NCBI GenBank assembly: GCA_019915015.1
Contig: JAHBBC010000009.1
Coordinates: 868,001-932,000, forward strand
Direction of reading: 5' to 3'
DNA from: Auriscalpium vulgare
Taxonomy: Eukaryota; Basidiomycota; Agaricomycetes; Russulales; Auriscalpiaceae
Length of the DNA: 64,000 nt
Each line of letters starts with the position of its first letter. Positions within the stretch are counted from its first letter, which is position 1. Under the pieces are notes generated by a model. That model made no database searches and was not told the DNA's origin. It saw nothing but the letters and a program-made list of their open reading frames with translations. Position numbers and translations under genes: made by a program. This document shows positions 52,090 through 64,000 of the stretch, piece by piece.

Positions 52090-53481
52090 ATGCCCACCGT
52101 CAACTCTGGCACTATCCTTGTCACGGGTGGCAGCGGCTACATCGGCGCGTGGGTCATCAAGTACCTAGTCGATGACGGCTATAATGTCGTCGCTGCGTAA
52201 GTACTTCTGCGATCGATCGATCTCGCCGACTCCGACCATCTCCAGCGTTCGCAACCCTGCGCAGGGCGAGTTCATCATAAATAGGTTTCCGGAGTACAAG
52301 GGAAAGGTGACTAGCATTGTTGTTCCGGACATCACCAAGGTACGCATATTGACACGAGTACCGCCTCCGATACACTCATCACAAATGTTCATGCAGGAGG
52401 GTGCGTTTGACGATGCGGTGAAGAATGCCGACGGCATTGTGCACGCCGCTTCGCCCGTGGTATTCGAATTTGAGGATCCAGAGGGTATGCCTTCCTCTCC
52501 CTTGCTCCATTTCGCGTCGCTCATGGCATCACTCGTGCAGAGGTCATCGGGCCCGCTGTGAACGGTGCCACAGGCATCTTGAAAAGTGCAACGAAATACG
52601 GGTATGACAAACAATGGATGAGTGTATGCTCGACGTACTAACTGGCCTCCACAGCACCAATGTCAAACGTGTGATCATTACGTCTGCAGTTGCATCCATA
52701 AACCGCGAGCCCGTCGACAGAGTGTACGACGAGGTCCGTCCTTTCTCCTTCGACATTATCCTGTCTCGTATTCACACCCATTAATCAGAACGACTGGAAC
52801 CTGAAAGACCTCGATGCGGTTCACACGAAGGACTCCCCTGGCTGGGCCGTGTACCACACCGCCAAAGTGCGTGCTGAGAAGGCTGCATATGCATACGTCG
52901 AGGCTGCAAAGCCCCAGTACGACCTGATTACGCTCCTGCCCGCGATGAACTGGGGACCGTATCTCCACCAGGCGAGCCCCGCACTGGCATCAGTCCTGTA
53001 AGATGCTGACAGCGTCTGAATCGTACAGCCGGGAAAGAACTTTGGCACGTCGCCGGGGTATTTGCTGGATACATGGGCGACGCCGGACACGAGCGGGCAG
53101 ATCGTGAACGACTACGTCGACGTGCGCGACGTCGCGATGCTGCACGTGCTGTCGCTGAAGAACAAGGACATCGGCGGCGAGCGGCTCATCACGGTCTACG
53201 GTACGCGCGCTTTCCTGTTCGCTCGGTCTCGCACACCGTATTGATCAGTCGGAACTCCAGGCGAGCCCTTTGCGTGGCAAGACATCTACGACATCTTGAA
53301 TGAAGCGGGCTACGACGCACCCGGCAAAGACACGCGCGGCGCTGGGAAGAACAAGCATTTGAAGGTGTACTTCAGCAGCGCCAAGACTTTCAAGTTCTTC
53401 CCGGACTTCAAGTATCGCGCACTGAAGGAAAGCGTGCTCGATATGGCAGTTGATCTGAAGAAGGGCGGCTATTTGAACTGA
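52090..53481 (+). CDS. NAD(P)-dependent epimerase/reductase (dihydroflavonol-4-reductase/GRE2-like)
   Basis: ATG 52090 (MPTVNSGTILVTGGSGYIGAW). Exons: to 52197; VRNPAQGEFIINRF to 52338; EGAFDDAVKNADGIVHAASP to 52483; VIGPAVNGATGILKSA; NVKRVIITSAVASI; NDWNLKDLDAVHTKDSPGW with YHTAK to about 52998; PGKNFGTSPGYLL...VDVRDVAMLHVLSL to about 53201; and GEPFAWQDIYDILNEAGYD to the stop at 53481. About 340 aa. TGGSGYIG binds the cofactor; Ser in TSAVAS and YxxxK in YHTAK form the active site. All introns are GT-AG, 45-60 nt, with no stop. It likely reduces an aldehyde or ketone; substrate unknown. Confidence 0.88.
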
Positions 53482-53985
53482 GTGCACGCGAGGAAAGTCA
53501 CTGTGGGCAAGGTAGACGGAAATCATGCACAATCAATTCAAATAGCGCACGCGACCGAATTCTATGGTCAACCGAGGCCGCGTTAGGTTTTCTTGCCCAA
53601 ATCAATTGAGAATGCTACTTGCTCGAGGAGAGCGAGTTCAAATTTGTCGAAACTATGTTACCCGAACGTGGGAAACAAGTGAACTTGCCAGCAAAGCAAA
53701 TGTCTTTCTCAGTCACTCTGACTTCTCGCCTGCATCACGACACCGACTCTGTTCCTGCTCCCCGCCGACATGGGTCAGTATTGGATGATGTGCGTGGTCA
53801 GACCGGGGTCATAATCCGTTGGGGCTGACCATTTCTCTAGCATCAATCTCGACACCAAGGAGGCACATGGTCTTCACAAGATCGGCCCAGAGACCTTCTA
53901 CGGCCGGTACGACTGGTTATTAAGGACGGTCACCCAGCCCCTTCGTCCATCAGCAGTAACCACGTACGCCCTTGCGATAAGCACT
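53482..53985. other. Spacer with a copied MYND-gene fragment
   Basis: 53562-53636 resembles 56429-56490, inside an exon of the MYND gene (shared GAGGCCGCG, TAGGTTTTCTTGCCCA, GCTCGAGGAG). The rest has no motif. 5' exons of the following F-box gene could lie here, for example ATG 53619 (MLEESEFKFV). Confidence 0.45.
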
Positions 53986-53989
53986 TGTC

Positions 53990-54804
53990 ACACGACACTG
54001 ATTGCCTGCCACAGAGCGACCTTTCCTAATACTAGCCTGGGAGCCCTCGCTCTGCCTACAGACATCATTTTGATGATCTTCCACGAGCTCGAGGACTGGG
54101 TAGATGCGATGTGCTTGTGTGTCGCGCATCCGATCCTTGAAGTCATCGGCTCGCCACACGCCGATGCTCTTGGCCTCGCCTGGCAAGCCCCGTGGATAGG
54201 TCACCGGCTCGTGTGTGTTGGAGATTATGCGCGTACCGACGACCTCCCAGATGGCATGCTTACGGAAGAAGAGACACAAGAGCTCCGAACAGGTGACGCG
54301 GACTCGGACTATCGACCCACCCTCTATGGCGCCGACTACAAGAGCGTATACCTGTATGAAGTGCACAGAGTTATAGGTTATTGGGATATGAACAGCCGAG
54401 ACAGGGCCAAACTTCGAGAACTATTCGACCCATCATATGACAACGACGAGTGGGTTCTTTGCAACCTGTCGAAGCAGGAATTCGTGCTGTCCCGGACGAT
54501 CAAGGACTTCACGGGTGACAATACGAAGGGGCTTTTTGGCACGACCCAGATCGGATTGGGCACCGTGCTTCTATCCCGCATATGCTGGTCCAGCGATGAC
54601 GGGGGTACGACGTACTACGATGACGAAGACCTCCACATTCACAGGGGAGAATGGGCGGGGGATCGCTTCCGTGTGACATCAGTGGAGAAGTTCGAGGAAA
54701 CAGAGAACAGGGCAGATTGGGCGGACGTTGGTGCACAGGTCGTTGCCGTGATTGCAGCGATATGCCGATATAATATAGGGAAGGATTGGCGAAATACCAT
54801 CTAA
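53990..54804 (+). CDS. F-box-like protein, 5' end uncertain
   Basis: A single clear exon reads ...SLGALALPTDIILMIFHEL, then DWVDAMCLCVAHPILEVIG, which is an F-box-like motif, and continues to the stop at 54804 (...YNIGKDWRNTI). The region after it holds no Leu-rich repeats: DYRPTLYGADYKSVYLYEVH, ELFDPSYDNDEWVLCNLSK, GLFGTTQIGLGTVLLSRICW. About 260 aa are seen. The start lies upstream past a probable acceptor (AATACTAG at about 54033), and the first exon is not identified. Likely an SCF adaptor; target unknown. Confidence 0.65.
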
Positions 54805-54991
54805 CAGCCTACCGTAGTGGAAATTTGCATTGAGATTTTGATGTGCAAGTCAGAATTGATATGCGCAGGCGGTCCCGTTCTTTGGAAAGGGCAACGTCGC
54901 AGGCTTCGAAGCGTCGTTAGGCTAGACACGAATATCGAAGCAAATAGTATAATTTGTTGTCTTTACCAGTGTGCGCAGACAGAACAAGGCA
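54805..54991. other. Short convergent intergenic region
   Basis: Between the 3' ends of the F-box gene and the MYND gene. Nothing else seen. Confidence 0.5.
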
Positions 54992-57059
54992 TCACTCCGT
55001 CACGGTGCTCCAGCCTGAGTCCGTATCTGCATCCGAGTCATCATCCCGACAGCCAGTGGGCCTGTCTACCCATGCTGCATCAACCACCCTAAAAACCCAA
55101 TCTTCGTCGTCCACATATTTGGGGTTCCAGATAGACGGGCTGACTAGCAGAGTATCCGTCATCACAGACATACCCAGAGCAGTGTGGCACTCTGTGAGTG
55201 TCCCGTGTTGCGTCGACATTGTGAGCGCGCGCGCCTCCTGGGCGACTCCATGCGTAAGCTGTAACCCTGCGCTCTCATCGTGACTGCCTGAGCGAATGTC
55301 ATTCTCGCCAATGTGAAATAGCGAGAATGACGGAGGTCCCTTGTTGTACGCCACAATGACACCAACTTTGGAGAGAGGGTATTTGTAGAGCTCTGAGTCT
55401 TCTCTTGTACGGGACATAAGTTCTTCTCGGGCTTTGCGAACATCGTGTAGCGCTAGGCGGCGAATAAAAACACGGTCGGCTTTGCTAGTTCGACCATCTC
55501 GTGCCAGTGAGGCTGCTGTGCATAACCGTCAGCGAAGAGCGAAGAGCTCTTTAACGGGATGGCATACCCATTTGTCGGCGTAGTGAACAGGTTTTCTTGT
55601 GCTCTGGCCAGGCTCTAGTTTGGCATGCTTTCGAGCAATACCGAGGGCTATGACACCGCGCGCAAGTATTCAGTGTCACTCTGTCGACGTGTGTAGTGCA
55701 CTACCTCGCTCAATGTCAGGATTCCCAAGCGGAAATACGATGGTGAAAGCTCACGGAGTCACAGAACGCCATATGTTTCGCGGCATCCCAGTTATTCTTG
55801 AATTGCGCGCGTTCTTGTAAAAGCCTCCCAGCGGCGGGTAGCAACGCGTTCGTAAGAAGACCATTCGTATCGGTGGGCCGCCCGAGGCTCGGATCGAGTG
55901 TATGCATAGAGTTCGCCATCTGCGTGATCACCGAGCGATAGACGAGAGTCGGTGGCAACGTGGTCTTCAGCAAAGACAGAATGTCGGCCTGAAGTTCTTC
56001 ATCGTAGGTTTTCATCGCATGGGAGAGCGCCGTGTACGCCTGGAGGAGCCCATTGCGGAGGGCAGAGCTCATTGCGTTCGGCGTGGTGAGATATAATCGT
56101 AGAGCATCGACATTGATTTCAATGATTGAAAAGAAGTCTTCATTGCAAATGTCCGGCCTCTTTGCAAAGGCGAGGAGCGACTTTGTGAGCGCAGCAGCAC
56201 CATGTTGCCGTAACACCGCCTGGCGCAAAATCCCCACCTCCCCGTGCGCCATCCAGGCCAGCATATGCACGTGCGGCGACCCCTCTCCAGGCCCGCTTGA
56301 AGTTGAAGCGCGGAGACGGGACAGCGCAAGCCGCGCAATCGATCCGGGGGTCATTCCTGCTGCCTGCATGAAGCGTGCCATAGCCCCGTCGTCTGGTTCT
56401 CCAATGAGCAAGCGGGCAACTGAGCAATGGTCGACTGAGGCCGCGCTAGGTTTTCTTGCCCATATTGAGGCAACGAGCTCGAGGAGGCCATTGGTGTTTT
56501 GTATCCGTTCGTCGATACGCTCGTACAAATCTAACGCAAGCATGGCGTCTGCAATTATTTTGTACAATGGAATGTTCTCTTCTTCTGCCAGGACCGGGTA
56601 GAGGCCATCGATGAATGCCGTCCACTGGAATATGCCATCCCAGATATCGGCGAGTAGCGACAGCAATGGTGACTCCGTCGAAGGAAACAGGACGTCCAGT
56701 CTGCTGATCGCGACGAGGCCCGAAACTGCACGGCTGAGCGCAGACAGCGCGGACAAATTGGGCTCTTCTTGCTCCAGGAGAAAGTGCGGGATGTTGGATA
56801 CGTCGAGGCCCGCGCAAAACATGTCGATGGCCGATCGCGTTTGAAGAGCAGGTATATCCTCACACGACAGGGCAAGCGCACGCAACGCAGAAGTAGACCC
56901 GTCACGCGCACGTTTGATAACCTGACTACTGTCAGTACAGTAGCTGGTCCGCAGTCCTAAAGAGGTGCGTACCTGACCCAGGTTCCTCCGGAGTTGACGG
57001 TCAGCCGCGAAGATTTGTGGGTCATCGTATGGATTGTACATGGACAGCGTGATGATCAT
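54992..57059 (-). CDS. MYND-type zinc-finger protein
   Basis: ATG 57059 (MIITLSMYNPYDDPQIFAAD), an intron near 56972-56925, then one long helical exon (RARDGSTSALRALALSCEDI to KHMAFCDSVS, ~56920-55740). Introns with uncertain borders lead to NTCARCHSPRYCSKACQTRAWPEHK (about 55665-55590), whose CxxC...YCSxxCQxxxWxxHKxxC spacing is a MYND finger. The C-terminal exons carry RREELMSRTREDSEL-like sequence and YPLSKVGVIVAYNKGPPSF to the stop at 54992 (acidic DDDSDADTDSGW tail). About 600 aa. Large helical proteins with a MYND finger are expanded in Agaricomycetes. Function unknown; MYND usually binds proline-rich partners. Confidence 0.75.
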
Positions 57060-59163
57060 CTTGCTTTGATCTTTGCCAAATGTTGTCTGGGAAAGCAGCA
57101 ACGGTCAGCTCTGCAGAAAAATAACGCAGGACAAGCGCACCGATGAAATGTGAAATATTCGGCCCAGTGTGACTCCTGCCTGGCTCAATCATACACTGAA
57201 GCGACTCAGAGGAAGACAATGAGTACTCACCTAGTGCTGGGCTTGCAATGGTGGTCAGTGGTCATCGGTGTCGGACTCTCTGTCGACGTGTTGTGCAGGT
57301 GCGTCGCCAAGGCCACAGCGATCGCGGCGCCGTCTCCCTTCACGATGCCCCTCATGTCCTCACGACGAGCGAAATGCTCTCCGCCCTCCTCCCCCATATC
57401 CATCTCCCTGAGCATCAATGCGCGCACGGGCCAACCACCGCCAACCAAGTTGTGCGACAAATTCCGGTCATCTCGATGTTTCGACATGGTGCGCGTTCAT
57501 CTCGCCCTGCTGGCCCAGCTCAGGCGTGATTGTCCAGCTTGCGGGGAATATTTCCGTATCGTGGCTGGATGCGGAGGGCCTGGAGGGGGCGTGGTTCAAG
57601 TTGTTTTTGGGTTGGGGGCGTGGGTGGCCGTACTGTAGGCTACGTCCGTCTCTGGTCATCACTCCCAGCTGCTTTGGACCCGATTCCCTCCCTGCGCCAC
57701 TTGAGCTGCCTCCGCTTCTTCGCAGGTACACGTCGGTGTCCTCTCGTTGACTCATTATCGGCTGCGCTCACTGCCAGTACGTATCCGCGGCTATGTCGAG
57801 CGCGAATTTATTCACAGACCACTCTTTTCCAGTTGCATGTAGCACTCGACTGCTTGAATCTTAGATCGGTCAACCGACTCCCCACTACATGGCACTAGTA
57901 CGTGCAGAACATGCGTAGCTCTGGTCCCTTCTCTCCTTGGCGCGAAGTTGGATGTTGCGACGCGACTGCCATGCGCGCGCAGGGGTGATATCGATAATCG
58001 GACATCGTAGGAGGCGATGCGAAACGGCGCGACGTGGTTCAAGTGATGGAGCGCCTGTGGGCGATACAAGGCGATACAAGGTTGATGAGGGTTGATCCGG
58101 GACCCTTGTGTGCGTGTCTTAGATCTTCTCTGCCGTGTGCTAATAACCTCCGAGTCAATTGCCCGGCACGTATTTTCTTCATTGTAGCACACCCGTCCCT
58201 ACCCCCGCTGTCCTTTATAATGCTACGTGCTTCGACTCAACCTCGGAGCCAGGAAGTACGCCTAGTGCGGAAGCGCACCTGTTGTCCTGCCCACCGACAC
58301 TGGAGCTAGAAGCAATGGCACTAAACGGGGTGTGCTGTATGTCACGTTCGTGATGTCCTTGAGCTCCACGGCATCAACGCATGGCTGCCTCCTGATCTGC
58401 TCACCCGCCAAACCCAGTCCTCCTGCGAAATCACAGCATCGCCCACGGGCCTCGAGCTTCCAACAAGTCTTCTTCATCCCACGCCGAAACTGTTCTTTCC
58501 CTCTGGTCTCCTCTTTCGCCCTGCCCTAGCCCTGCCCCACGCTCATCTCGTCAACCCCTGCGAAACTTCTGAGCCGTTCCGGCGAGCACTCGCTGGTCAA
58601 ACTCACACGAGGCCACAGCGCGGTCTGCACATCGGGCAAGAAAGGCACCTAGCTCAAACACCTTGGTGTGGCACCTAATACACAGGCGTTTCAGTCAGGA
58701 AGCTATCTTATCATTGACGACCAGCGCTTGTGTATGCATCGCAAGAGACCAGGGCACTATAGCACGCATATGCCCAACTCGCACCTGAAAAACTCCGCCG
58801 AATGCTAAGTCACTGCCTTCCGCATTTTGCGTCATTGCTGTGCCACGGGCGACGCCTCAAAGGTCCCGTTTGATGTCGGCACTCTGCGACTTCCATGACC
58901 TCTGATGCATCAAGCGCTCTTGCTATCGCTGGCAGTGTATTACTGAGTCTGTAAGCAACGATCCCACTCCTCACCCCGTCGTCTGTTCATCAGTTCGACA
59001 AGAATTATGTCAGATGTCAATATGCCACAAAAGAATCGATATCGGACAGCGTAAGCCAGGCTACCGGCGCCATTGTGCTTGCAATAAATGGCGGGAAGAC
59101 TGCTGACGTTCTCTGCGCCCCGCATTCCACCACCTTCTTCGCTCGCTCCGCTCCACCGATATC
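57060..59163. other. No firmly supported gene
   Basis: Frames on both strands at 57150-57640 (plus 162 codons, minus 86) have no recognisable domain. 57900-59163 has short frames only. The final ~100 bp hold the promoter of the next gene (TTGCAATAAATGG near 59080). Confidence 0.45.
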
Positions 59164-61177
59164 ATGTCGTTTGTCCCAAGCTTCAATCGCGGAGGCACAA
59201 TCGGCGTCGAGTACCTAGGCGTCATATTCTCGTCGATGTCAGTTCTCTCCATGTGCGTCTACGAGCAGAGGACTTACATTTCCTTCTTCATAGTCTGTAC
59301 GGCGTAACGTGCATCCAGACCTTCCAGTATTTCCGTTCCGTGAAGGGGGGGAGCGATGTTTGGTGGGTCAGGGCCATGGTATGTGCAAAGTGTTTGTGGC
59401 CCATGCAACTTACTTAGATGTGCCGGTTCTACTAGGTCATCGCCCTCTTGTGAGTACATCATGGGATCGTCACGATTCAAATACCCACCCTTTGGATAGT
59501 ACGCTCGATACCACCCACGAGGCTTTCCTTATACACGTTCCTTACGAGCAACTGATAACCCACTATGCCGACCCCTTGGCGCTGCTGAAGACCATTTGGT
59601 ATGTCATATTGCGAGCATATACCTCCCACACTGACTCTGCAATCGCAGGAGCATACCGGTATGTCTCACTTGCTCGGGCTCATCCCACTGTCACTCATAA
59701 ATCGATCACCCGTCGCAGTTCGCTATTGTCATCTCCGTCAGTTCGACAAGCTCCACTCGCTTTTCTCGTCTAACAGCTTCGCTCCCAGGCCATCATCGCC
59801 TTCATTGCGAATTCGTGCGTCCCGTAATCGTCTTGTTCGCACGACGTCGCTCACATTGCCTTCTGTCAGCTTCTTCGTATACAGGATCTACAAATGTGTG
59901 TACAATGCAGCCTCTGTTGGCGTCATCCGAGTCGAGCTAATCGTGTCTCAGTGAGCTCTAGCAAATTGGTCACCCTCTTTTCGGTGGGTGTTATCCTACC
60001 AGGCACATGACTACAGCGCACCTCATTGCTTGTGTGACAGTTCGTGTGTGCAGTTGCGGAGTTCGGTAGGAATATTTCCACATCGTGTCTCGCCGTCGCG
60101 CTTCACTGACGCATCTGATGCAACGACAGCGGGGGCCACGGGTAAGACACCAAACAGGTTAAATGACGATCTTACTGACCTAATATGATGCTATCTAGCG
60201 TATGCTATTCGACTGTCGGTGCTTCCCTACCTGATGCGTGTCGCAACGGTCTGACCGAACGTAGTTATTTGAATAAGAATTTCGTCGAGGCAGAAGTCAC
60301 TCTCAAGGTCTGTCCTGTCGCCCAACATCTGTTTTATTTGGTCTCAATTATTTTTTCAGTCGACAGGCATGGCCGCCGCCGCTATCGCCGTTGGTGCGAA
60401 CGTCGTCATCTCCGGTGCAATGGCGTTCTACCTGTATGCAAGCCGCACCGGTGTTGAGCGGTAAGCTTTAGGTTGGTGTTGTAATTGTACCTTCGCGCTG
60501 ACATCCATGGCAGCTCGGACAGTGTGATCACGAAGTTGATCGTGCTGGTTGTCAGCACTGGCACTGCGACGACGTAAGCTCGTGTCCCAGCATCTCATGT
60601 CATATTCCGGAATTCATGCCTCCACAGCGTTGCCTTGACCGCGGATCTTATCGCGGTGAGCATTTTGCAGCTGCGGACTCGCCGCATACCGGACTAACGA
60701 CGTTGTCGTATTAGTACATAATTGCGCCGGACCTCCTCTATGTGCTGATGTTCGAGTTCATGGTCGGGAAACGTAGTTATCACCTACTCTCACCTATTCA
60801 CTCGCGCGCTGACTTCTTTTTATTGTCTAGTATTCGTTAACTCTGTCCTGACGTGGTGCGTCCCTCGTCTAAGTCCGAGTCAAATTGCCGTGCTCACCGT
60901 CGATGCGAACGTTAAAAGCCTTAACCTGCGCGATCACATCAACAACACGCTCAGCGAGAAGAGCGCGAACACCATCCATCTCTCTAGGATCGGCCACGAG
61001 TCCTCGGCGCCGACTTCCGAGAGGGCACAGATCGTGAACCTCTCGCCTTCAATGCAGACAGACGTGAGTCCTCCACTGGGTGATGAAGGTATCTGTGCTT
61101 ACACAGCTCGACAGCCTACTGTTGAGTCCAGGTACAAATTCCAGAATCACTCCGTAAGCATTGATCAACCTCGTTGA
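59164..61177 (+). CDS. DUF6534 membrane protein, copy 2
   Basis: ATG 59164 (MSFVPSFNRGGTIGVEYLG), donor GTCAGT, then LYGVTCIQTFQYFRSVKGG...VWWVRAM, TTHEAFLIHVPYEQL, SIP, FAIVISVSST, AIIAFIANS, SFFVYRIYKC (59868-59898), SYLNKNFVEAEVTLK, TGMAAAAIAVGANVVISGAM (60364-60425), SVITKLIVLVVSTGTATT (60522-60575), APDLLYVLMFEFMVGK (60726-60773), VNSVLTW and SLNLRDHINNTLSEKSANTIHLSRIG (60909-60990). About seven hydrophobic segments. Same exon plan as copy 1 and better preserved. Likely an integral membrane protein; no function known. Confidence 0.78.
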
Positions 61178-62020
61178 CTGTCAAGCGGCGCTCACAAGTC
61201 GCATCTGAATGACAGTTCAGCGATGTCTAGGACTAGGAGTACGCGGTGTTGACGAGGTATATGTATCATATTGTATCTATGCGCCAGAGCACGGCGGTTA
61301 TGACACTGGACGGACGAAGCGCAGGCAGCGCGGTCATTTCCATGACGAGAACCCAGAAAGTCCGACATGGGCTGAGGTGGAAGGAGACACATGCCGCCTC
61401 CGTCGGTCCGTACGACCGATGCTATGATTGTATCGTGACTATCGTCACCGCGATGGTATGGCAACTGATCAACGAATGGAACGATGTTGCAGTTTCACTG
61501 AGACATGTGCCCTGAAAACAACGCCCGCTCGGCGCCGCCTAGTAGCGCAGTGCATGCACGTTGCCCGTCTCCCAGCACGCTAATGACAGCTGAAGGAACA
61601 TTCATTGTGGGTTCCGGATGCGGACGCGCTGGCACCAGAGGTCTCTAGCTTTAACGAGTCGAGGCCTGTGACTCCGCGTTCTGCTCGTACCCTCTTTCAT
61701 CGATATCCCTCTCGCCGACCATGTCCAAGCCTAAGAGGAATCAAGTCCACCGCCACGCGTGTGGAACACAGCAGCCTTGTCCAAAATGCCCTCTGTTCTT
61801 CGCAGACATCTAGAACTTCGATGCGCGCGCGTGTCCCACCGGCGCTCGTCCGCGTCCCAACCGTAGTCTGGCTCATAGATAAAATACAAAACAATGCATA
61901 CCCTCGTCACCACCATGAACTCCGAGTCCTAGACATCACTTCCATTGAACCAAGATTCAGATGTGACTCGTGAGCGCGAGGCCGCGAACAAAGCTAATAA
62001 ATGCTTACGGAGTAAGAAAC
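61178..62020. other. Convergent intergenic region between DUF6534 copies 2 and 3
   Basis: Short frames without motifs. Both neighbours end toward it. Confidence 0.45.
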
Positions 62021-63976
62021 CTGTAGCTTATCCCTGAATTCCATAGGCTGCTGTTGTAAGCATGACTTCTCTTTCACAAGACAGTGGACGACTCACGCCA
62101 GTCTTCATTGAAGGAGAGAGATTCAGGACCTGGGCCCTCTCGGAGATCGGCGCCGAAGACGAGTCATCGCCGATCTTGGAGAGATGGATGGAGTTCGCGC
62201 TGTTGTCCATGAGCATGTTATTGATGTGTTCACGCAGGTTCAATCTGTTCGTCGTTCAGTGAGCCTACCGACTAGTGGGATCGACAAAGATGAGATGTCG
62301 GACGCACGATGTAAGAGTCGAGTTGACGGACACTACACAATGCACAGTCAGCAAGTCAGAAAAGAAGAGAGCTGAGTGCGACAGCTACGTTTAGCAATCA
62401 TGAACTTGAACAGCAGGACGTAGAGGAGGTCGGGTGCAGCAATGTACTAATGCGACGACATTGTTAGTATAATGTGGGGGGTACCGGCAGAACGCTCACC
62501 GCTATGAGGTCCGCGATATAGGCAACACTACGGGCAATGCATGAGTTGCGGATGTATAGTAGCACTGGGTAAACGAGCTTACGTCGTCGAAGTTCCGGTG
62601 CTGATCACCAGTACGATCAACTTCGTGATCACACTGTCCGATCTGTATGGATACCGCCGTCAGTGCGCACGCTTTTAGCAACAATCACCAACCCAAGACT
62701 TACCGTCGAAGACCGGTGCGACTCGCATTCAAGTAGAAGATCATCGTTGCGGAAATGAGGAGGTTCGCAGCCACGGCAACAGAGATGACAATAAGGCCCG
62801 TTGTCTGCAAGAAACATTGAGACGCGATGAAAGCGGCATTGGGTGAAATCAGACTAACCTTCAAAGACTCTTCTGCGTCGAGAAGATCTTTCTTCAAGTA
62901 ACTGCGTGGTGTTAGACCAGTTGCGCCGCGCATTAGGCCAAGCATACCAACAATTTGAAACAGTACGCTTGGAAACACTATGTTAGTATGATTTATTTAC
63001 TCGATTTAGCGGCTCACTCAATATCCCCGCTGTCATTGCAGCAGATGCGTCAGCGGCGGCGGTGGGCAGCGAAGGGAATCGTACCAGATTCAGAGACTGC
63101 ACCCACGAACTGTGATACAGAGTTGAGGTGCGCCGAAACCATGTAACAGAGAGGATAGCGCTCACGCAAAATAGAGAAACGGACGCGTTACTGCCCACTG
63201 AGGTACGGTTAGCCTGATGATCTTATGACTAGTGTCGCACGAACATTTCCAGATTCTGTAGACGAAAAAGCTGCAGGCGACATGAGAAAGTCGTGGAAAT
63301 GACGAGGTACGTTCGGGTCGCACCTGTTTGTAATGAAGGTAATTGCGGCCTGAAAGCACCGCTGTTAGATCGGAGAAGGGGAAGGAGCTGTCGAACTGAC
63401 CGTAACGCCTATAGTGAACTGCAATCGATCAAATGGTTAGACGCATTGCGATGGGTGCAGATGGGAGCATATATACCGGCATACTCCTGCAATTAAAGAA
63501 TCAATGAGATGAAGCGCGTAGTCTTGGATAGGCAATTACCAGACATTCTCCAGCAGTACCTCCGGTTCGCCGTAATGAGTGATGAGATAGTGATAAGGGA
63601 CGTGGATGACGAAAGCCTCGTGAATTGTATCGAATGTCCTATTCAGCTTGTGAGAATCCTGTCGCGACGTCCTTGCGATGTGCTCACAATAGGGCGAGGA
63701 CCTAGTAGAAACGCGGCGCCTTAGTTGGTTGCATGGGTTAGAAACGTTGGGCACATACCATGGGCTTGATCCACCAGACATCGCTTCGTGCTCTCGCGGA
63801 ACGGAAATAATGAAAAGTCTGGATGCAAGTTACGCCGTATAGGCTGCGAAGTAAAGGGAAACTCAGCGTTGTGTTCGTAGACGCACAAGGAGTACAACTC
63901 ACATCGATGAGAGCACGACGCTCAGATATTCGACGCCAATCGTGCCTCCGCGGTTGAAGCTTGGGACAGCGGCCAT
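62021..63976 (-). CDS. DUF6534 membrane protein, copy 3 (inverted)
   Basis: ATG 63976 (MAAVPSFNRGGTIGVEYLSVV). Further exons on minus: FDTIHEAFVIHVPYHYL (63640-63580), SFFVYRIWKC (about 63270), SYLKKDLLDAEESLK (62900-62860), TGLIVISVAVAANLLISATM (62805-62745), SVITKLIVLVISTGTSTT (62640-62585), IAAPDLLYVLLFKFMIAK (62445-62393) and MNLREHINNMLMDNSANSIHLSKIG (62243-62170). It faces copy 2 tail to tail, so the pair is an inverted duplication with about 840 bp between. Only 24 bp of upstream DNA are in the window. Confidence 0.75.
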
Positions 63977-64000
63977 GATATCAGTGAGGAGGCACAGGAG

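Noticed and set aside
1..64000. tRNA genes
   Set aside because: I looked for GGTTCRAANCC-type T-arms with acceptor stems and found none; a covariance-model scan would be needed to exclude them.

Overview
The window looks like nuclear DNA of an Agaricomycete (mushroom-forming basidiomycete; the exact order cannot be told). Reasons: about 55% GC, genes split by 45-65 nt introns, families typical of this class (DUF6534 membrane proteins, MYND and F-box proteins, KDZ transposases with TET/JBP partners), and a dense, nested transposon landscape. There is no sign of bacterial, organellar or viral DNA. All gene models are hand-spliced from sequence and unsupported by transcripts.

Layout. 1-3.1 kb: tandem repeats (a ~0.5 kb unit whose minus strand recalls histone H2B, then an AT-rich family built on AATGCACTCAGCC with a 534-bp tandem duplication). 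3.9-28.0 kb: a transposon stack. A Ty3/gypsy element, called Gy-A here, has a plus-strand pol fragment (5.5-8.4 kb), three minus-strand genes (8.9-13.4 kb, finished at 26.6-26.8 kb) and a 3' LTR (26.92-27.58 kb). Its 5' part is replaced by an LTR of another family (LTR1, 3.9-5.5 kb). Gy-A sits inside a Tc1/mariner-like copy (27.58-28.01 kb). Inside the third antisense gene of Gy-A lies a 13.16-kb KDZ transposon (13416-26572) bounded by inverted repeats and a 9-bp target duplication. It carries a KDZ transposase, a TET/JBP-type dioxygenase, a viroplasmin-domain protein, a large unrecognised protein and a 107-bp satellite-like array.

28.0-36.9 kb: a segment flipped between two inverted Tc1-like copies (28010 and 33386). 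Turning it back rejoins the middle part of a DUF6534 gene (28.0-28.4 kb) to its 3' part (36.6 kb), split only by a Tc1-like insertion at a TA. The flipped segment holds a possible cohesin-loader (Mau2/Scc4-like) fragment and a mitochondrial succinate/fumarate carrier pseudogene broken by a solo LTR1. The complete Tc1-like element (33386-36590) has two convergent genes, a DDE transposase and an accessory protein with a SAM-like C-terminus. 37.2-38.6 kb: an alpha/beta-hydrolase pseudogene. 39.17-42.50 kb: a complete PIF/Harbinger element with 67-bp perfect inverted repeats, transposase and Myb-like partner.

43-64 kb is calmer host DNA: three DUF6534 genes (one inverted at the right edge), two F-box-type genes, a classical SDR with an in-frame stop, a small membrane protein, an extended-SDR reductase and a MYND zinc-finger gene. 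The main biology is transposon biology: KDZ plus TET/JBP suggests a mobile unit carrying its own DNA-methylation-modifying enzyme, and the insertion order can be read from the junctions.
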